A stretch of DNA of 64,000 nucleotides from Thermosynechococcus sp. (GTDB taxonomy: Bacteria; Cyanobacteriota; Cyanobacteriia; Thermosynechococcales; Thermosynechococcaceae). Below, one piece after another: positions 8,562 to 16,703 of the stretch. Position 1 is the first letter of the stretch. Each line of letters starts with the position of its first letter. The translations under genes and the position numbers were made by a program. The notes under the pieces were generated by a model that was given only the letters and a program-made list of their open reading frames with translations, made no database searches and had not been told where the DNA came from. The DNA lies in the NCBI RefSeq assembly GCF_025999095.1, contig NZ_AP024678.1:1581527-1645526 (forward strand), given 5' to 3'.

Positions 8562-9362
8562 ATGGTAACCCGACGTGAGCCCTGGCGGGGCTTTTTGCTC
8601 TCCTCGGTCTGTGGCATCCTGACCGCCCTGGCGATCGCCCCAGTGATGCTTGCCCAATCCCAACGCCCCCCTGCCCCCGATCAACCTGGGGAAACTGTTG
8701 GGGCGGATCCCCGCCAGAGTTCCCTCCCGCTCCCTTGGCAATGGATTGAGGACGGCCACGCTGCCGCCGTCAAAGCCAAGAAATCCCTCCGCTTCACGCA
8801 ACAGACCCCCCAATATATCTCTCCCGATGGCCGCTATGTGGCACAGGCCACCCTCTATTTCACGGCACATCCAGAAGCTCATCGGCAACAACTGGTGAGT
8901 GTTCTTGAAATTCGCGATCGCCAAAGGGGCACTCAAGAGCGGATTGCAAGTCTCAAGGAAATGCCGCCTGAATTTTTGGCAGAGGTGCCCCAAGGCCAAG
9001 GTCTAATTGCGGTGCTGGTTCCTGTGGGTTGGTCAGCAACGGGCAATCGTCTTTTGGTGCGACAGGTCGGTGGGCTTTTTGCCACGGATTTAATCAGCGA
9101 CGGTGCGTGGATTTGGCAGGCGGGGGTGGGTCATGTGGCCACAGTTTATCCCACCGCTGCGGAATACGACTTTGCCACCCTCCTCGGCTGGAGCACAACG
9201 GATCCGCAACGGGTACTCTTTCAAACCCAAACGATGGGGAATCCCAAAGCTACGATTTGGGCAGTGGATGCCCAAGGCAGCAGCCAATTGGCCCAGGGCG
9301 ATCGCCCCCGTGTCTATGGCACCACCCTACCCGCCACTGCCAATGCCCAACGTCAGCCCTAG
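8562..9362 (+). CDS. Exported protein with propeller-like repeats, function unknown
   Basis: I do not recognise a named family. The 266 residues begin with a signal peptide or anchor (hydrophobic residues about 10-31, ending near LAQS), then a Pro-rich stretch. The body contains strand patterns like TolB/PD40 propeller blades: YISPDGRYVA near 87, GWSATGNRLLVRQ near 157, and IWAVDAQGSSQL near 237. It may be a small extracytoplasmic propeller or part of one. GGGGAG precedes the ATG by about 7 bases. It stands alone between two minus-strand genes. Confidence 0.65.
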   Translation: MVTRREPWRGFLLSSVCGILTALAIAPVMLAQSQRPPAPDQPGETVGADPRQSSLPLPWQWIEDGHAAAVKAKKSLRFTQQTPQYISPDGRYVAQATLYFTAHPEAHRQQLVSVLEIRDRQRGTQERIASLKEMPPEFLAEVPQGQGLIAVLVPVGWSATGNRLLVRQVGGLFATDLISDGAWIWQAGVGHVATVYPTAAEYDFATLLGWSTTDPQRVLFQTQTMGNPKATIWAVDAQGSSQLAQGDRPRVYGTTLPATANAQRQP

Positions 9363-9426
9363 GTTTCCTTCCCTAGGGCCATTCAGAGATGGAAAGAAAT
9401 TTTATCCAAAATTCCCAGCGCCCCAA

Positions 9427-10299
9427 TTATCTCAGTTGGCTGAGGTAGCGGTCAATGAAGCCAATCATCACCGCCGGGCACTCCAACTGGGGCGTTAGTC
9501 CCACCTCCGGAATCACGTCAAAGGCACGAATCGCCTCCCGGTTTAACTGTGCCAAGCGTTGACCGACCGCCAGCGGAGGGAGTTTTGCCTGCTCTCCCCA
9601 AACGATATAGGTCGGCACCGTCAAATGGGGCAGGCAGCGACCGAGATCGCAGCAGAGATCACCCCGCACAAAAGCCAGTGCCGCAAATTCCGCCCCCGGT
9701 GACTGTGCCACTTGGGTATAGGTGGCAACCATTTCGGGGCTGATGCGGCTGGGTCGGGCAAACTGTTGATTGGCCATAAAGGACTGCACACTCAGGGAAT
9801 TGGCCACGCCAAGGCGATAAAAGACTGTATCTACGTAGGGCTGGCGGGCAATCTGGGCAAGGGGGGTTTGGCGGTAATCTTGACCAAAATCACTCAACCC
9901 CGTTGGACAGGTGAGAATGAGGCCGCGGAAGCATTGGGGATGGGCGATCGCCCCCTGGATGGCAAAGGCTGCCGTCAGTGACGACGTGATCACCACCGCT
10001 GGTTCCGCCGTCAATTGACCAAGGCACTCCAGCAAGTGATCCACATAGGCCGCCACCGTATAGGGTTGATCGCGATGCTCAGAGGCGCCCCAACCGGGCA
10101 AATCCAAAGCAAAAAGGGAATACTCGGCTGCAAAGGCTGGATAAACCGCCGACCACTCATAGCGGCTCGAGCCACCGCCAAAGCCATGCCAAAAAAATAG
10201 AGGCGGCCGGGCATGGTTCGCCGTGCTGACATCATTCGTCACGTAGGCCACCTCACCCATAGCCGTTGTCAGGGTGCGCGATCGCAGGCAATCAAACAT
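9427..10299 (-). CDS. Alpha/beta hydrolase-fold protein, probably catalytically inactive
   Basis: Protein of 290 residues with the alpha/beta hydrolase fold: oxyanion-type HGFGGGSS near residue 38 and LPGWGAS near 69. At the nucleophile elbow GxSxG is replaced by T-S-S-L-T, keeping one Ser in place. The usual WGxxD reads WGEQAK, so the catalytic Asp is missing, and the usual G-H before xxxxExP reads G-L (VGLTPQLECP), so the catalytic His is missing. The fold is clear but the triad is not, so a binding or scaffold role is more likely than hydrolysis. AGGA lies 8 bases before the ATG. Confidence 0.75.
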   Translation of the reverse strand: MFDCLRSRTLTTAMGEVAYVTNDVSTANHARPPLFFWHGFGGGSSRYEWSAVYPAFAAEYSLFALDLPGWGASEHRDQPYTVAAYVDHLLECLGQLTAEPAVVITSSLTAAFAIQGAIAHPQCFRGLILTCPTGLSDFGQDYRQTPLAQIARQPYVDTVFYRLGVANSLSVQSFMANQQFARPSRISPEMVATYTQVAQSPGAEFAALAFVRGDLCCDLGRCLPHLTVPTYIVWGEQAKLPPLAVGQRLAQLNREAIRAFDVIPEVGLTPQLECPAVMIGFIDRYLSQLR

Positions 10300-10394
10300 G
10301 GGGATTTCCTAAAGAGAAGAAACCTGCTATGATGATAAATCGCGCTGAATTAAACGGGTAGCAACGGGCTGCCCCGCCCCAATGGAGTGCCGCC

Positions 10395-10610
10395 GTGAGC
10401 AAGAGTACCGAAGGCGAAAAGCCCACTAGTGGCTTTAATCTAACCGAGTTTTTCCGCGAAACCAAGGAAGAACTCAACAAAGTGGTGTGGCCCGATCGCC
10501 AGCGCCTGATTGGCGAATCTGCGGCGGTCATTCTCATTGTTTCCCTTTCCGCTGCGGTCATCTACCTAGTGGATGAACTCTTTCGTTGGCTGGCCACACT
10601 GATTTTTTAG
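10395..10610 (+). CDS. secE: Preprotein translocase subunit SecE
   Basis: Protein of 71 residues with a single C-terminal membrane segment (about 45-63) after a charged amphipathic region with the family motif TKEELNKVVWPDR. It clamps SecY in the translocon of the plasma or thylakoid membrane. The start codon is GTG, with TGGAG about 8 bases upstream. nusG follows 30 bases later, the order conserved in most bacteria. Confidence 0.95.
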   Translation: MSKSTEGEKPTSGFNLTEFFRETKEELNKVVWPDRQRLIGESAAVILIVSLSAAVIYLVDELFRWLATLIF

Positions 10611-10640
10611 ACAGCCAAAGATTTCTACGAGTACGCGCCT

Positions 10641-11333
10641 ATGGTGAGTGAATTTACTGATCATACTGATCATTCCGCTCTCAACGATCCTCTTGACGAT
10701 ACCGTTGAAGTATCTGAAGGGGAGCAAGCGGGTAAGGTCAAACGGTTTTGGTACGCCGTCCAGGTGGCCTCTGGCTGCGAAAAAAAAGTGAAAAGCACCA
10801 TCGAGCAGCGGCTCCATACGCTAGATGTGGCCGATCGCATCTTTCGTATTGAAATTCCCCAAACCCCAGTCATCAAAATCAAAAAAGATGGCTCGCGGCA
10901 AACCATGGAGGAAAAAGTTTTTCCCGGTTATGTGCTTGTCCAAGTACGGGCACAGCAATCTCCCGAAACCGGCGAATGGCAAATTGATGATGAAGCTTGG
11001 CAGGTGATTAAAAACACCCCCAATGTGATTAACTTTGTCGGTGCTGAGCAGCGCCGCAGTACAGGCCGGGGACGCGGTCACGTCAAGCCTATGCCCCTGA
11101 GTCCAGCTGAAGTGGAGCGCATCTTCCGCAAAGCCCAAGAACAGGAACCGGTGCACCGCATTGATCTCAACAGTGGTGATAAGATCAAAGTTCTCAATGG
11201 TCCCTTTAAGGACTTTGAGGGAGAGGTGATTGAAGTCAGTGCTGAGCGCAGCAAACTGAAGGCATTACTCTCGATTTTTGGCCGCGAAACGCCGGTCGAA
11301 CTCGAAGTAACTCAAGTGGAAAAAGTAGATTAG
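10641..11333 (+). CDS. nusG: Transcription termination/antitermination factor NusG
   Basis: Protein of 230 residues. After an acidic cyanobacterial N-terminal extension (about residues 1-32) comes the NGN domain (WYAVQVASGCEKKV, then VFPGYVLVQV) and a C-terminal KOW domain (SGDKIKVLNGPFKDFEGEV). It binds RNA polymerase and couples transcription to ribosomes or Rho. It sits between secE and rplK in the standard order. The start at 10641 is the first ATG and fits the length of cyanobacterial NusG. Confidence 0.95.
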   Translation: MVSEFTDHTDHSALNDPLDDTVEVSEGEQAGKVKRFWYAVQVASGCEKKVKSTIEQRLHTLDVADRIFRIEIPQTPVIKIKKDGSRQTMEEKVFPGYVLVQVRAQQSPETGEWQIDDEAWQVIKNTPNVINFVGAEQRRSTGRGRGHVKPMPLSPAEVERIFRKAQEQEPVHRIDLNSGDKIKVLNGPFKDFEGEVIEVSAERSKLKALLSIFGRETPVELEVTQVEKVD

Positions 11334-11347
11334 GACGCTAACTCACT

Positions 11348-11773
11348 ATGGCGAAAAAGGTCGTCGCAGTTATTAAACTTGCCATTCAAGCAGGTAAAGC
11401 CAACCCTGCTCCCCCCATTGGCCCAGCCCTGGGCCAGCACGGTGTGAACATCATGATGTTCTGCAAAGAGTACAATGCTCGCACCGCCGATCAAGTGGGG
11501 ATGGTGGTTCCCGTTGAAATTTCGGTCTATGAAGATCGCAGTTTCACCTTTGTTCTCAAAACTCCACCCGCTTCCGTATTGATCCAAAAAGCCGCTGGCA
11601 TTGAAAAGGGCTCCGGCGAACCCAACAAGAAAAAAGTGGGCAGCATCACCCGTGCCCAACTGCGGGAAATTGCTGAGAAGAAAATGCCGGATCTCAATGC
11701 CAACGATATTGAAGCGGCCATGCGGATTATCGAAGGCACGGCCCGCAATATGGGCGTGACCATTACCGACTAA
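11348..11773 (+). CDS. rplK: 50S ribosomal protein L11
   Basis: Protein of 141 residues, the standard length. The N-terminal motif [22 protein letters not shown] and the C-terminal rRNA-binding domain ([25 protein letters not shown]) are complete. It forms the GTPase-associated centre with 23S rRNA and L10/L12. It starts 14 bases after nusG. Confidence 0.97.
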
Positions 11774-11859
11774 AATTTTCTGAGGGTGTTCCTGTTGAGT
11801 CCTTTGTTGTGTTGGGGGAGAAACTTTGTTTCGTTGGTACCCCGTGGAGGTAAATTCTG

Positions 11860-12573
11860 ATGCGTAAACTCTCGCGACGACTGCGCGAACTCTATGCCAA
11901 GGTGGAGGATCGTCCCTACGCTCCCCTTGAGGCCTTGCAATTGCTTAAGGAAACGGCCACCGCCAAATTTCCTGAATCGGCCGAGGCCCACATCCGCTTG
12001 GGCATTGATCCGAAATATACAGATCAACAATTGCGTACTACCGTGGCGCTCCCCAAGGGCACCGGTCAAACCATTCGCGTGGCCGTGATTGCTCGGGGTG
12101 AAAAAGTGACCGAAGCTAGTGCCGCCGGTGCCGATGTTGTAGGCTCAGAGGAGCTGATTGAGGAAATTCAAAAGGGGCGGATGGACTTTGACCTCCTCAT
12201 TGCCACCCCCGATATGATGCCCCAAGTGGCCAAAGTGGGCCGGATTCTCGGTCCGCGGGGACTAATGCCATCCCCCAAGGCGGGTACGGTGACTTTTGAC
12301 TTGCCCCAAGCAATTCAGGAGTTCAAAGCGGGGAAAGTGGAATTCCGTGCCGATCGCACCGGGATTGTCCATGTGCTCTTTGGCAAAGCCAGCTTCAGCG
12401 CCGAAGACCTGCTCGTTAACCTCAAGGCCCTGCAAGAAAGTATTGACCGCAACCGCCCGAGTGGTGCCAAGGGGCGCTACTGGCGCAGTGTCTATGTGGC
12501 TGCGACAATGGGGCCGAGCATTCAGGTGGACATTAATGCTCTGCGGGAGCTAAAACTGGCCGAAGCCGCCTAA
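11860..12573 (+). CDS. rplA: 50S ribosomal protein L1
   Basis: Protein of 237 residues with the L1 signature (region around [18 protein letters not shown]). It forms the mobile stalk that moves deacylated tRNA out of the E site, and in many bacteria represses the L11-L1 mRNA. GTGGAGG lies about 8 bases before the ATG. An 86-base gap separates it from rplK. Confidence 0.97.
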   Translation: MRKLSRRLRELYAKVEDRPYAPLEALQLLKETATAKFPESAEAHIRLGIDPKYTDQQLRTTVALPKGTGQTIRVAVIARGEKVTEASAAGADVVGSEELIEEIQKGRMDFDLLIATPDMMPQVAKVGRILGPRGLMPSPKAGTVTFDLPQAIQEFKAGKVEFRADRTGIVHVLFGKASFSAEDLLVNLKALQESIDRNRPSGAKGRYWRSVYVAATMGPSIQVDINALRELKLAEAA

Positions 12574-12589
12574 GGAGGACTTGCCTATT

Positions 12590-12742
12590 GCCCAATACCT
12601 GACAACTCAAGACGAAAACCGAAGACCGCAGGGGTCTGGCTGAGACATAATCTTCCTGCCGAGGTTTGCGAAGTCCATCCATTGCGATTGGGCGATCGCC
12701 CCGGCACCACTGCTGGGGTTTTTCTTTCACTGACTAGAGGAG
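12590..12742 (+). ncRNA. Ribosomal protein L10 leader (autoregulatory 5' element)
   Basis: The gap between rplA and rplJ contains segments I recall from the bacterial L10 leader: GACCGCAGG with a paired TCTGGC nearby, and CCTGCCGAGGT at 12657-12667. The L10-L12 complex binds this structure and controls its own synthesis. The element ends in a hairpin with a T-run just before the rplJ ribosome site, so transcription attenuation is likely. Confidence 0.75.
12699..12727 (+). terminator. Attenuator hairpin before rplJ
   Basis: CCCCGGCA (12699-12706) pairs with TGCTGGGG (12711-12718) through one G-T pair, leaving a 4-base loop. A T-rich run (TTTTTCTTTC) follows. This is a factor-independent terminator shape inside the L10 leader, 33 bases before the rplJ start, so it fits attenuation rather than operon end. 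Confidence 0.75.
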
Positions 12743-12751
12743 GTGATGCGC

Positions 12752-13279
12752 GTGGGACGCACGCTAGCAAACAAAAAAGAAATTGTGGCGGAGCTCAAGG
12801 AACGCCTGAGGGAGTCCCAAATGGCACTGGTGATTGACTACCAGGGTCTCACCGATGCTGAGATGAAGGATTTGCGGCAACGCTTGCGCAAGTGCAATGC
12901 CAGTTGCAAGGTCACGAAAAACACCCTGATGGCATTGGCGGTCAAAGAAAGTGACACTTGGCAACCCATGACCCAATTCCTCAAGGGACCGTCAGCGTTT
13001 CTCTTGGTTAAGGATGACATTGGCGGCGCAATTAAGGCCTACCAAGAATTCCAAAAGGCCACGAAAAAAACCACCCTCCGCGGTGGGGTCATGGAGGGAC
13101 GTGCCCTTGACGAAGCGCAAGTGAAGGCCATTGGTGATCTGCCCTCAAAAGAACAACTCATGGCGCAGATTGCCGGTGCCCTCAACGCCGTCACAGCAAA
13201 GATTGCCATTGGCATCAAGGAGGTTCCTGCTTCCTTGGCGCGGGCAACGCAGGCGATCGCCGACAAAGGTGCGGAATAG
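12752..13279 (+). CDS. rplJ: 50S ribosomal protein L10
   Basis: Protein of 175 residues with the L10 core (LRKCNASCKVTKNTLM, then FLKGPSAFLL). It anchors L7/L12 dimers to the ribosome. The start is taken as GTG at 12752, giving MGRTLANKKE, because AGGAGG at 12738-12743 then lies 8 bases upstream. GTG at 12743 would overlap the ribosome site and ATG at 12746 would be only 2 bases from it. The family also begins at MGRT. Confidence 0.95.
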   Translation: MGRTLANKKEIVAELKERLRESQMALVIDYQGLTDAEMKDLRQRLRKCNASCKVTKNTLMALAVKESDTWQPMTQFLKGPSAFLLVKDDIGGAIKAYQEFQKATKKTTLRGGVMEGRALDEAQVKAIGDLPSKEQLMAQIAGALNAVTAKIAIGIKEVPASLARATQAIADKGAE

Positions 13280-13294
13280 ATCGATCCTGTTTTC

Positions 13295-13312
13295 GGTTTC
13301 CCTTGGGAAGCC
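13295..13312 (+). promoter_or_regulatory. Hairpin between rplJ and rplL
   Basis: GGTTTCCC and GGGAAGCC form a nearly perfect stem with a very small loop, 42 bases before rplL. It could be an RNA processing site or partial terminator that adjusts the L10:L12 ratio. No strong T-run follows directly, so full termination is unlikely. Confidence 0.4.
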
Positions 13313-13354
13313 ACCTGTTCTTGTTTTCCAACTTTGAAACGATAGGAGTTTACA

Positions 13355-13753
13355 ATGTCTGCTGCAACCGATGAAATTCTCGAAAAGTTGAAATCCTTGA
13401 CCCTGTTGGAAGCGGCCGAGCTGGTCAAGCAAATTGAAGAGACCTTTGGCGTCAGTGCCGCGGCGCCGGTTGGTGGGATGATGGTGGCGGCGCCTGTGGC
13501 CGGTGCGGCGGCAGCTCCCGCAGAAGAAGTCGAAGAGAAAACCGCCTTCGATGTCATTCTTGAAGAAGTCCCCGCGGACAAGAAGATTGCTGTGCTCAAG
13601 GTGGTGCGCTCCTTGACTGGCTTGGGTCTGAAGGAAGCCAAGGAAGTGGTGGAATCCACACCCAAACCCGTGAAAGAAGGTGCCACCAAAGAAGACGCCG
13701 AAGCCGCCAAGAAAGAACTGGAGGAGGCCGGCGCCAAAGTCAGCATCAAGTAA
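13355..13753 (+). CDS. rplL: 50S ribosomal protein L7/L12
   Basis: Protein of 132 residues: N-terminal dimerisation helices, an Ala/Pro/Gly hinge (about 42-58), and the C-terminal factor-binding domain ([25 protein letters not shown]). It recruits translation GTPases. ATAGGAG lies about 8 bases before the ATG. It is the last gene of the ribosomal block; a terminator hairpin follows. Confidence 0.97.
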   Translation: MSAATDEILEKLKSLTLLEAAELVKQIEETFGVSAAAPVGGMMVAAPVAGAAAAPAEEVEEKTAFDVILEEVPADKKIAVLKVVRSLTGLGLKEAKEVVESTPKPVKEGATKEDAEAAKKELEEAGAKVSIK

Positions 13754-13774
13754 TCTTTGGTATCCATTTGTTTG

Positions 13775-13803
13775 GAGGGTGGTGTTCTGGCCACCCTCTC
13801 TTA
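13775..13803 (+). terminator. Likely terminator of the rpl operon
   Basis: GAGGGTGG (13775-13782) pairs perfectly with CCACCCTC (13791-13798) around an 8-base loop, 22 bases after the rplL stop. The following T-run is weak (TCTTAGT), so termination may be partial and some transcripts may reach rnhA. Confidence 0.6.
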
Positions 13804-13826
13804 GTATTTGGGGAGTATAGAGACCC

Positions 13827-14306
13827 ATGACCCCTATTCGTGCCATCTATACCGATGGTGCCTGTGCAGGCAATCCAGGACCGGGGGGGTGGGGCGTGGT
13901 TATTTACTTTACCGATGGCTCTGTGCAGGAGCTTGGGGGACACCACCCGGCTACTACGAATAATCGCATGGAATTACAGGCTGCTATTGAAGCCCTCAAG
14001 GCATGGCACCAACTGGCGCCGGGGAGCGCGATCGCCCTTTACACCGACAGCGAGTATGTCCTCAAGGGCATTACTGAGTGGATCCTCAATTGGAAACGGC
14101 GGGGCTGGCAAACGGCCGCCAAAAAGCCGGTTCTCAATCAAGACCTGTGGCAGGAGTTAGATGCCCTCAATCATCCCTTAATCCAATGGCACCATGTACG
14201 CGGCCATAGGGGCGATGTCGGGAATGAACGCTGCGATCTGATTGCCCGCAGTTTCAGCCGTGGGCAGCCCATTGCCCTAAGAACGCTGCCACCACCGCCG
14301 GGGTAA
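13827..14306 (+). CDS. rnhA: Ribonuclease HI
   Basis: Protein of 159 residues, the usual RNase HI length. Catalytic carboxylates are visible in order: D10 in [16 protein letters not shown], the Glu of [13 protein letters not shown], the Asp of LYTDSEYV, and the late Asp of GNERCD after HVRGHRG. It cuts the RNA strand of RNA-DNA hybrids. Its last 53 bases overlap the convergent HAD gene, so both C-termini are coded by the same DNA. Confidence 0.95.
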   Translation: MTPIRAIYTDGACAGNPGPGGWGVVIYFTDGSVQELGGHHPATTNNRMELQAAIEALKAWHQLAPGSAIALYTDSEYVLKGITEWILNWKRRGWQTAAKKPVLNQDLWQELDALNHPLIQWHHVRGHRGDVGNERCDLIARSFSRGQPIALRTLPPPPG

Positions 14307-15036
14307 TGTCGCGGGTGCGTTCAAAGACTGCACTGGCTCCCGCTGAGCGCAGGCGATCGCCATAGCGTTGCCGATCTTCGGGCTTGACATGGGGAGGAAT
14401 CACCCCAAGGGCAATCCAGGGCGTTGTTGCTTGTTCTTTGCGAGCATTGACAACGGTTTGCATATCCGCCACAGTATCCCCCACATAAAAGGCGGGAATC
14501 GTTTCTTGATCACTGGCCTGACGGTAGGCTATGCGGAGTCCTGTGGGGTCAGGCTTGCCAGGAGCATCTTCCATGGCGATCAACAGGGGCTGATCCAGAC
14601 CCAAGCGGTGTCTCAGGACATATTCTGCCGAGTCCCGCGGGGCACCACTGACAAAGCCCCAGTGGATCTGCGCTTGATCGAGGGTCTGAAAATAGGCAAC
14701 ATCCACTAGTAGCGGCTCATCTTGAATATAGCCTGACCAATTTTCACCGCTATAGCGCTCCTCAAAAAAGATCACCAACTGTTCGTAGTCCAAGGGCACT
14801 TGGGAACGGGGGCTTCCTTGGTGTTCAAAGTAGCGGTAAATGAGTTCGCGGGAGGCTTCCCAGTCGTTATTCCAGCAGCCCTCTGCTTTGAGGTTGTCAA
14901 TTTCCTTTTGACTGGGGCGATAGGCACCCCCTGTAAAATGCTCAACGGTATCCGCTAGGGCACGGCGATAGGAACGACTGACGTCGCGAATCACCCCATC
15001 AATATCAAAAAAGACACAGGCACAGGGGGTACTCAA
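14254..15036 (-). CDS. HAD-superfamily hydrolase, TIGR01548-type
   Basis: Protein of 260 residues. The HAD motif [16 protein letters not shown] lies near residues 9-23 with nucleophile D11 and acid/base D13. Motif II is in WGFVSGAPR, and [11 protein letters not shown] plus YVGDTVADM give motifs III and IV. The arrangement fits the cyanobacterial HAD-IA group TIGR01548, whose substrate is unknown. The C-terminal 17 codons lie antisense to rnhA. Confidence 0.8.
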   Translation of the reverse strand: MSTPCACVFFDIDGVIRDVSRSYRRALADTVEHFTGGAYRPSQKEIDNLKAEGCWNNDWEASRELIYRYFEHQGSPRSQVPLDYEQLVIFFEERYSGENWSGYIQDEPLLVDVAYFQTLDQAQIHWGFVSGAPRDSAEYVLRHRLGLDQPLLIAMEDAPGKPDPTGLRIAYRQASDQETIPAFYVGDTVADMQTVVNARKEQATTPWIALGVIPPHVKPEDRQRYGDRLRSAGASAVFERTRDITPAVVAAFLGQWAAHG

Positions 15037-15127
15037 CTGTCCCTCTCCAGAAACTTGTATGCAGTTGGCCTGATTGGTTATTATAGAAGATGGTCTTCGG
15101 TAAAAAATACGTTTTAGGAGGTTAGAA

Positions 15128-15427
15128 TTGTCCCGTTTTACCCTAAGAGTGCTTTGGTTAGAGAAAGACGTGGCGATCGCTGTCGATCAAATTGTTGGCA
15201 AAGGGACAAGCCCCCTCACCTCCTACTTCTTTTGGCCCCGCACCGACGCTTGGGAACTCCTCAAGGCAGAGTTAGAGAAGAAATCTTGGATTACGGAAGC
15301 CGAGCGCATTGAACTCCTCAACCGTGCCACCGAAATCATTAACTACTGGCAAGAGGAGGGCAAAAATCGTCCCGTTAGTGAGGCCCAAAAACGCTTTAGT
15401 GATGTTAGTTTTGTAGGCACAGCCTAG
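15128..15427 (+). CDS. Ribosomal protein PSRP-3 / Ycf65
   Basis: Protein of 99 residues matching the plastid-specific ribosomal protein 3 family (Ycf65) of the small subunit, found in cyanobacteria and plastids. Recognisable segments are [14 protein letters not shown] and [19 protein letters not shown]. The start is TTG at 15128, with AGGAGGTT ending 4 bases upstream. The family N-terminus (MSxFxLxVLWL) supports this start, and no ATG or GTG is available. petL follows 48 bases later. Confidence 0.9.
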   Translation: MSRFTLRVLWLEKDVAIAVDQIVGKGTSPLTSYFFWPRTDAWELLKAELEKKSWITEAERIELLNRATEIINYWQEEGKNRPVSEAQKRFSDVSFVGTA

Positions 15428-15475
15428 GGTGCTCTCAATCCCAGGGTCAATTATTGCAAGTTGAGGAGAAACAGA

Positions 15476-15568
15476 ATGGGAGTTGTTTTGTACTTTGTCA
15501 TTGTTGCTGGCGCGATCGCCCTAGCCACGATTTTGTTTCACACGCTACGCACCGTGAAGCTCATTTAG
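15476..15568 (+). CDS. petL: Cytochrome b6f complex subunit PetL
   Basis: A 30-residue protein, read as [20 protein letters not shown] then [10 protein letters not shown]. It is a single membrane helix with a short basic tail. The ending (VKLI) and length match what I recall of Mastigocladus PetL, which ends in IKLI. PetL sits at the edge of the b6f complex and stabilises its dimer. GAGGAG lies 7 bases before the ATG. It lies between PSRP-3 and the dehydrogenase gene. Confidence 0.8.
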   Translation: MGVVLYFVIVAGAIALATILFHTLRTVKLI

Positions 15569-15626
15569 CTGCATCCTACCCTCTTCGTATCTCTGGATTG
15601 AAGTTCTGCATAGGGAGAGAGAACTC

Positions 15627-16703
15627 GTGTCCCACGCTGTCACCTTAATTCGCGGCGACGGTATTGGTCCTGAGGTTGCCGCTGCAGCTCGCACCGCCAT
15701 TGATGCCACAGGCGTCAAAATTGACTGGGTAGTTGTGGATGCCGGCGTGGACATGATGGAACGCTACGGTACTCCCTTGCCCGAACAGGTTCTCGATGCC
15801 ATCAAAAGCACGAAAACTGCCATCAAAGGCCCAATTACCACCCCCGTGGGGACAGGCTTTCGTTCTGTCAATGTCGAGATCCGCAAGCGGCTGAATCTCT
15901 ATGCGAACCTACGGCCTGCCAAATCCATTGTGGGGGTGAAAAGCTATTTTCAAAACATTGACCTCATCATTGTTCGCGAGAATACCGAAGACCTCTACGC
16001 CGGGATTGAGTTTGAATACACCAGTCCCGAAGCAGCTAAAGCCCGCGCCTTTTTGAGTGATCTATCGGGCAAGCCGATTCGGGAGGATGCAGCCATTGGT
16101 GTCAAGCCCATTTCTGTGCTGGGGAGCGATCGCATCCTTGAGTTTGCCTTCAAATATGCCAAGGCCAACGGCCGCAAGAAAGTGACAGCTGTTCACAAGG
16201 CCAACATCATGAAATTTACCGATGGCCTCTTCCTCGAACGGGCCCGCGAAATTGCCACCCGTTACCCCGAGATTGCCTTTGAAGATCGCATTGTCGATAA
16301 CATGTGCATGCAGTTGATGCAGAAGCCCGAACTCTACGATGTGATGGTGATGCCCAACCTCTACGGCGATATTCTTTCAGACCTGTGTGCCGGGATGATT
16401 GGCGGTCTGGGGGTGGCTCCCGGCGCCAATATTGGCGATGAATATGCGGTTTTTGAGGCGATTCACGGTTCAGCCCCCAAATATGCAGGTCAAAACAAAG
16501 CCAATCCCACCGCCTTGATTCTCTCAGGGGTATTGATGCTGCAACACCTGGGTGAAATGGAGGCAGCACAGCGTCTGCAAGCGGCTGTCGAAAAAGTAAT
16601 TGCTGAGGGGCGCTTTGTCACCTACGATTTGGCGGCACCGGGCAAAGACCCCGTAGGTACCCAACAGATGGCTGCTGCGATTGCCGAGTACGCCGCACCC
16701 TAA
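15627..16703 (+). CDS. Isocitrate/isopropylmalate dehydrogenase-family protein
   Basis: Protein of 358 residues, the length of NAD-type isocitrate dehydrogenases and IPMDH. In the substrate loop [19 protein letters not shown], the Ser, Asn and two Arg match isocitrate-binding S113, N115, R119 and R129 of E. coli IDH, and [12 protein letters not shown] follows. That favours isocitrate over isopropylmalate. The cofactor loop [17 protein letters not shown] has Lys-Tyr where E. coli NADP-IDH has K344-Y345; NAD enzymes usually have Asp-Ile there. So NADP use is possible. The start is GTG at 15627 with GGGAGAGAG upstream. The 3' end overlaps the K+ transporter gene by 4 bases. Confidence 0.85.
   Translation: MSHAVTLIRGDGIGPEVAAAARTAIDATGVKIDWVVVDAGVDMMERYGTPLPEQVLDAIKSTKTAIKGPITTPVGTGFRSVNVEIRKRLNLYANLRPAKSIVGVKSYFQNIDLIIVRENTEDLYAGIEFEYTSPEAAKARAFLSDLSGKPIREDAAIGVKPISVLGSDRILEFAFKYAKANGRKKVTAVHKANIMKFTDGLFLERAREIATRYPEIAFEDRIVDNMCMQLMQKPELYDVMVMPNLYGDILSDLCAGMIGGLGVAPGANIGDEYAVFEAIHGSAPKYAGQNKANPTALILSGVLMLQHLGEMEAAQRLQAAVEKVIAEGRFVTYDLAAPGKDPVGTQQMAAAIAEYAAP

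Noticed and set aside
13039-13794. Antisense reading frames over rplJ and rplL
   Set aside because: They mirror codon use of strongly expressed genes; no ribosome site or family match.
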